The notes below the pieces were generated by a model. The model worked only from the letters and a program-made list of their open reading frames with translations. It was not told where the DNA came from and did no database searches. A program made the position numbers and the translations under genes. From contig CBHYLN010000028.1 in the NCBI GenBank assembly GCA_966128725.1, positions 1-44,430 on the forward strand: DNA of 44,430 nucleotides, in the 5' to 3' direction. This document shows, in pieces, positions 41,344 through 44,430 of this stretch (its first letter is position 1; each line of letters starts with the position of its first letter). The stretch comes from JAFDZV01 sp966128725. GTDB lineage: Bacteria; Bacteroidota; Ignavibacteria; OLB7.

Positions 41344-42813
41344 ATGAAACGGATCGGGATTATCGGCGCCGGCGTTGGCGGCCTTGCCACCGCGATATAC
41401 CTGCGCGCCGGCGGCTGCAACGTCACCGTCTTCGAGAAAAACGAGGGCGTGGGAGGGAAGCTTTCGCGCCTTCGTGCCGATGGGTTCACGTTCGACCTTG
41501 GTCCCACCGTGTTGACGATGCCCTTCGTGCTTCGTTCCCTGTTCGAGCATTGCGGGCGGCGAATGGAGGATTATCTGCGGATCGACCCGGTGGAGCCAAC
41601 CTGCCGCTATCACTGGAGCGATGGCGCCACCTTCGATGCGTTCAGCCGTGGCGAGCGCCTTTCGGCCGAGCTTCGCCGCGCCTTCCCAGGGGATGCGGAT
41701 GCCGCCGAGCGGTTCCTGGATGACATCGCACAACTGTACGAGGCCACGCGCGACGTGTTCCTGTTCAACAGCTTCGCCGGCGCCCGCGAATTCCTTCGCC
41801 CTGCCAATGCCCGCCTGTTGCCGATGCTGCCGCGGCTGGGTGTTGGCACCACCGTGCATCGCAGTCTCAGCCGGCGTTTCCAGTCGGCAAGGCTGGTGCA
41901 GTTCTTTTCCCGGTTCGCCACGTACAACGGCTCGTCGCCGTATCAGGCGCCGGCAACGTTGAACGTGATTCCGCATGTCGAGCTGGCCTATCGTGCCTGG
42001 TATCCGCGCGGTGGCATGGCGGCCGTGGTCGACGCGCTGGCGCGCCTGGCGGGCGAACTTGGCGTTGAGATACACACCGGCGCGCAGGTGCGGGCCGTGC
42101 ATCGTGCCGGGCGCAGCGTTACCGAACTGGAGGTCAACAACACCGCGTACGCGTTCGATGCCGTGGTCTCCAATGTGGACGCCCTCTGGACGTATCGCAA
42201 TCTGCTGGTGCCTGCCGGCGTGCCGATGCCGCGGTCGGTGGCGCGCGCCGAGCGCTCGTGCTCGGGGTACCTGATGCTCCTTGGCGTGCGCGGCACGCAC
42301 CCGCAACTGGAGCATCACAACATCTTCTTCAGCGACGATTACCCCGATGAGTTCACCGACATCTTCCAGCGCCGGCGATTGCCCGGCGCGATGACCATCT
42401 ACCTGTCGATAGCGTCCCGTGCCGACAGCTCGCTGGCGCCCGACGGCTGCGAGTGCTGGTACGTGCTGATGAACGCGCCCGCCTCCGGTATCGATCACCG
42501 TGACCCCGAGGCGGCCGCCGGCTTCGAGCGCGCCGTGCTTGCACGGCTGGCGTCGTTTGGGCTGGCGCCGGAAATTCTGTGGCGCGGCGGGCTGCGGCCG
42601 GCCGATATCGAAACGCGATACAACAGCGCCGATGGCGCGATCTACGGCGCCTCCTCGAACTCGCCGTTCGCCGCGTTCCTCCGGCCCAAAAACCGCGCGC
42701 CGTATCTGCGCAACTTCTACTTCGCCGGCGGAAGCACGCATCCGGGCGGCGGCGTGCCGCTGGTGATCCTCTCGGGCAGCATCGTTGCGCGCATGATACT
42801 GGCCGGCCGTTAG
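41344..42813 (+). CDS. crtI: CrtI-type phytoene/carotenoid desaturase
   Basis: 489-aa FAD-dependent carotenoid desaturase. The dinucleotide site is IGIIGAGVGGLATAIYLRAGG (residues 4-24), then FEKNEGVGGKLSRL and FDLGPTVLTMP. RFATYNGSSPYQAPATLN and YPRGGMAAVVDAL are family text, and the C-terminal FAD motif is FAGGSTHPGGGVPLVILSG. It could be phytoene desaturase or a related CrtD/CrtN-type desaturase acting on another carotene; no crtB, crtE or cyclase gene is near to decide. No Shine-Dalgarno is seen. It is divergent from asnB and convergent with pdxH. Confidence 0.9.
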   Translation: MKRIGIIGAGVGGLATAIYLRAGGCNVTVFEKNEGVGGKLSRLRADGFTFDLGPTVLTMPFVLRSLFEHCGRRMEDYLRIDPVEPTCRYHWSDGATFDAFSRGERLSAELRRAFPGDADAAERFLDDIAQLYEATRDVFLFNSFAGAREFLRPANARLLPMLPRLGVGTTVHRSLSRRFQSARLVQFFSRFATYNGSSPYQAPATLNVIPHVELAYRAWYPRGGMAAVVDALARLAGELGVEIHTGAQVRAVHRAGRSVTELEVNNTAYAFDAVVSNVDALWTYRNLLVPAGVPMPRSVARAERSCSGYLMLLGVRGTHPQLEHHNIFFSDDYPDEFTDIFQRRRLPGAMTIYLSIASRADSSLAPDGCECWYVLMNAPASGIDHRDPEAAAGFERAVLARLASFGLAPEILWRGGLRPADIETRYNSADGAIYGASSNSPFAAFLRPKNRAPYLRNFYFAGGSTHPGGGVPLVILSGSIVARMILAGR

Positions 42814-42826
42814 CGCGCAGCGTGCA

Positions 42827-42858
42827 GGCCCGCGCCAGTGATACCACCGGCGTGGGCC
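42827..42858 (+). terminator. hairpin downstream of crtI
   Basis: A 10-bp stem (42827-42836 with 42849-42858, one G.U pair on the plus strand) with a 12-nt loop begins 13 nt after the crtI stop. No U-run follows. Confidence 0.4.
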
Positions 42859-42900
42859 GTGTCAATCACCATGCGCGCCGACGCCGCGGACCGTTGGGTG

Positions 42901-43488
42901 CTACGGGTACAGGCGGTGAACCTGCCAGGGCGTATCGGGCGTACCGCGCTCGTACACGATGCGATCGTGCAGGCGGAACTCGCCGGCGGTCCAGAACTCG
43001 ATGCGCAAAGGCCGTAGCCGGAACCCCGACCAATGCCCGGGCCGGGGAATGTCGGCATCCTTGAACCGTTCCTCGATGGCGGCTACGCGGTCCAGAAGTT
43101 CCTGGCGCGAATCCAGCTCGCTGCTTTGCGCCGATGCCCAGGCGCCTATCTGGCTGCCCCGTGCGCGCGAGGCGAAGTATGCGTCGGCCTCGGCCGGGGT
43201 CACGGGCTCCACGGCGCCTTCGACGCGTATCTGGCGGCCAAGGGGCTGCCAGAAGAAACACAGGGCAGCGTGTGGGTTGGCCAGCAGCTCGCGCCCCTTG
43301 CGGCTTTCAAGGTTGGTGTAGAACACGAAGCCGGAGTTGTCGAACCCTTTAAGCAGTACTATCCGAACCGACGGGCGCCCATCCGGTGAGGCGGTTGCCA
43401 GCGAGACGCTGTTGGATTCCGGTATGCCCGCGTTGGCGGCCTGCTGGAAGATCTCGGCAAACAGTTCAAATGGATTGCTGTGTTCCAT
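42901..43488 (-). CDS. pdxH: pyridoxamine 5'-phosphate oxidase
   Basis: FMN enzyme converting pyridoxine or pyridoxamine phosphate to PLP. About 195 aa from ATG 43488. The sequence SVSLATASPDGRPSVRIVLL, FYTNLESRKGRELLANP, ALCFFWQPLGRQIRVEG, SQIGAWASAQS and the C-terminal EFWTAGEFRLHDRIVYER are all standard PdxH motifs. A TTG at 43566 would add 26 residues lacking family similarity but has GAAGG next to it. PLP is the cofactor of the alr product encoded 31 kb away. Confidence 0.94.
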   Translation of the reverse strand: MEHSNPFELFAEIFQQAANAGIPESNSVSLATASPDGRPSVRIVLLKGFDNSGFVFYTNLESRKGRELLANPHAALCFFWQPLGRQIRVEGAVEPVTPAEADAYFASRARGSQIGAWASAQSSELDSRQELLDRVAAIEERFKDADIPRPGHWSGFRLRPLRIEFWTAGEFRLHDRIVYERGTPDTPWQVHRLYP

Positions 43489-43679
43489 GGCTGGGGTATC
43501 AAGTGAGATATGGGCTGCATCCGCCGGGGGGCGGGGAATCCGTGCAAACCGAGTCGGGTGAGGCAAACCTTCGATTCGGAAGCATGTCGGAGCCGTTGCA
43601 AGATCTCAGTAACTTCGCAGGCAGATTGTAAATAAATACCTACAACGGTGCGCCAGCACCGATGGCACATCTCACATAC

Positions 43680-44321
43680 ATGCGACTAACGATGAGACTT
43701 TCGAAGCAGTGGATTCTTGGAGCTGTGGCGGCAATCGGGGTGGCAACGCTCATCAACGGCTGCGCCCAGCTTGGCGCGCTCGCCGATCTCAAGCGCCTTC
43801 AGTTCAAGCTGGACAACGTTGCCAACTTCCGTCTGAGCGGCATAGATGTAAGCCGCGCGGCATCGAAGGGTGACATCGGCTTTGGCGACATCGCCAACCT
43901 GACCGCGTCGGTGTTGCAGAAGAAGTTGCCCGCGAGCTTTACGTTGAACGTTGCAGTGCGCAATCCGAACGATGGCTCCGGCGGCCGGGGCGCCACCAGC
44001 CTGTTCCTGCGCAAGATCGCCTGGACGCTTTCCATCGATGACCGTACCACCATCACGGGCGTAACCGATCAGCGCCTGCAGATCCCGGGTACCGGCCAGA
44101 CGGTGATCCTTCCTTTGACGATGGAGCTGGATCTCTACAAGTTCTTCGGCGATCGTGGGCTGGACAACATGATCAATCTGGCGCTGGCGATCGGCGGCAA
44201 GAGTGGTTCCAGCTCGCGTTTGAAGCTCAACGCCCGCGTTACCGTGGAAGTGCCGCCGCTTGCGCCGATCGAATATCCCGGCGACATCACGATCGTGGAC
44301 AAGAACTTCTCCAACCCGTAA
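43680..44321 (+). CDS. LEA2/WHy-like lipoprotein
   Basis: About 213 aa. A signal peptide with lipobox LINGC anchors the protein. The body fits the LEA type 2 (WHy) beta-sandwich: FKLDNVANFRLSGIDV, SFTLNVAVRNPNDGSG with the conserved NPN, ATSLFLRKIAWTLSID, and QTVILPLTMELDLYKFFG. Similar small LEA2 lipoproteins occur in Bacteroidota with no known function. ATG 43680 or 43692 best fits the signal; ATG 43662 is also in frame. No Shine-Dalgarno. It is divergent from pdxH. Confidence 0.78.
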   Translation: MRLTMRLSKQWILGAVAAIGVATLINGCAQLGALADLKRLQFKLDNVANFRLSGIDVSRAASKGDIGFGDIANLTASVLQKKLPASFTLNVAVRNPNDGSGGRGATSLFLRKIAWTLSIDDRTTITGVTDQRLQIPGTGQTVILPLTMELDLYKFFGDRGLDNMINLALAIGGKSGSSSRLKLNARVTVEVPPLAPIEYPGDITIVDKNFSNP

Positions 44322-44374
44322 CCATGCGCCGGGCGCGGTACGTGCCGTGGCGCGATCGACGAGAATGCAATACT

Positions 44375-44406
44375 GCCGGGGGCCACGTGGTCCCCGGTGG
44401 CGTTTT
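44375..44406 (+). terminator. intrinsic terminator of the LEA2-like gene
   Basis: A GC-rich inverted repeat (about 44376-44386 with 44387-44397, tip folding as an ACGT loop) lies about 50 nt past the stop and is followed after GTGGCG by TTTTT (44403-44407 region). Nothing further is seen to the window end. Confidence 0.6.
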
Positions 44407-44430
44407 TGGGGGTGTGAACGGGGTGTGGGG

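Noticed and set aside
41329..42741. 470-codon minus-strand frame opposite crtI
   Set aside because: Shadow of a conserved desaturase; no recognisable motif.
1..44430. tRNA, rRNA, CRISPR array, insertion sequence or prophage
   Set aside because: No cloverleaf with anticodon, no regularly spaced repeats, no transposase or integrase motifs and no phage genes were seen by eye; a covariance-model scan could still find a missed small RNA.

Overview
The window reads as a chromosomal segment of a GC-rich, diderm, Bacteroidota/Chlorobiota-type bacterium. The main evidence is the type IX secretion system (T9SS). Two predicted cargo proteins end in a T9SS type A sorting domain, a third has a degenerate version of it, and a T9SS plug-domain (DUF5103) lipoprotein is encoded at 22-23.4 kb. 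The cargo C-terminus of the NPFNPST type recalls the Ignavibacteria/Kapabacteria/Chlorobi side of the group. That placement is an inference; no rRNA or marker gene in the window settles it. No tRNA, rRNA, CRISPR array, insertion sequence or prophage gene was recognised.

Layout. 1-1 kb: gene-free DNA with many hairpins. 1-8.3 kb (minus): a giant IgGFc-binding-like T9SS protein, then a diheme oxidoreductase and an imelysin lipoprotein, a pair typical of iron-related loci. 8.7-15.4 kb (minus): an envelope row read as PBP-like transpeptidase, SpoIID-like protein, folP, TMEM14-like membrane protein, DUF971 protein, alr, mannose-1-phosphate guanylyltransferase and RlpA, with several stop/start overlaps. 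15.5-25.9 kb (plus): RluB-type pseudouridine synthase with a BaiN/RdsA flavoprotein, an esterase, a lipoprotein, a PlsC-GNAT fusion probably making an aminolipid, moaD-moaE-T9SS plug in overlapping genes, a Gfo/Idh/MocA oxidoreductase and a CCA-type tRNA nucleotidyltransferase. 25.9-29 kb (minus): a YCF48/BNR T9SS cargo, a cysteine-rich exported protein and an outer-membrane barrel. 29.2-36.6 kb (minus): oligopeptide ABC genes oppB, oppC and oppD, with a 3.8-kb Kelch-propeller gene between oppB and oppC. 36.9-38.3 kb (plus): a DUF1990 protein and a small ECF-like sigma factor. 38.3-39.2 kb: gene-free, with a candidate structured RNA and an intrinsic terminator. 39.2-44.4 kb: asparagine synthase (minus), CrtI-type desaturase (plus), pdxH (minus) and a LEA2-like lipoprotein (plus).

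Most genes belong to envelope building, secretion, cofactor supply (molybdopterin, folate, PLP) and RNA maintenance. The best candidates for something undescribed are the ECF sigma locus, which has a near-consensus promoter overlapped by GGCGCG dyads and a structured plus-strand 3' region, the Kelch gene splitting the opp genes, the palindrome-rich leader before moaD, and a G9 tract in the leader of a cysteine-rich secreted protein. Start codons are often uncertain because many genes lack a Shine-Dalgarno sequence; alternatives are given in the entries.
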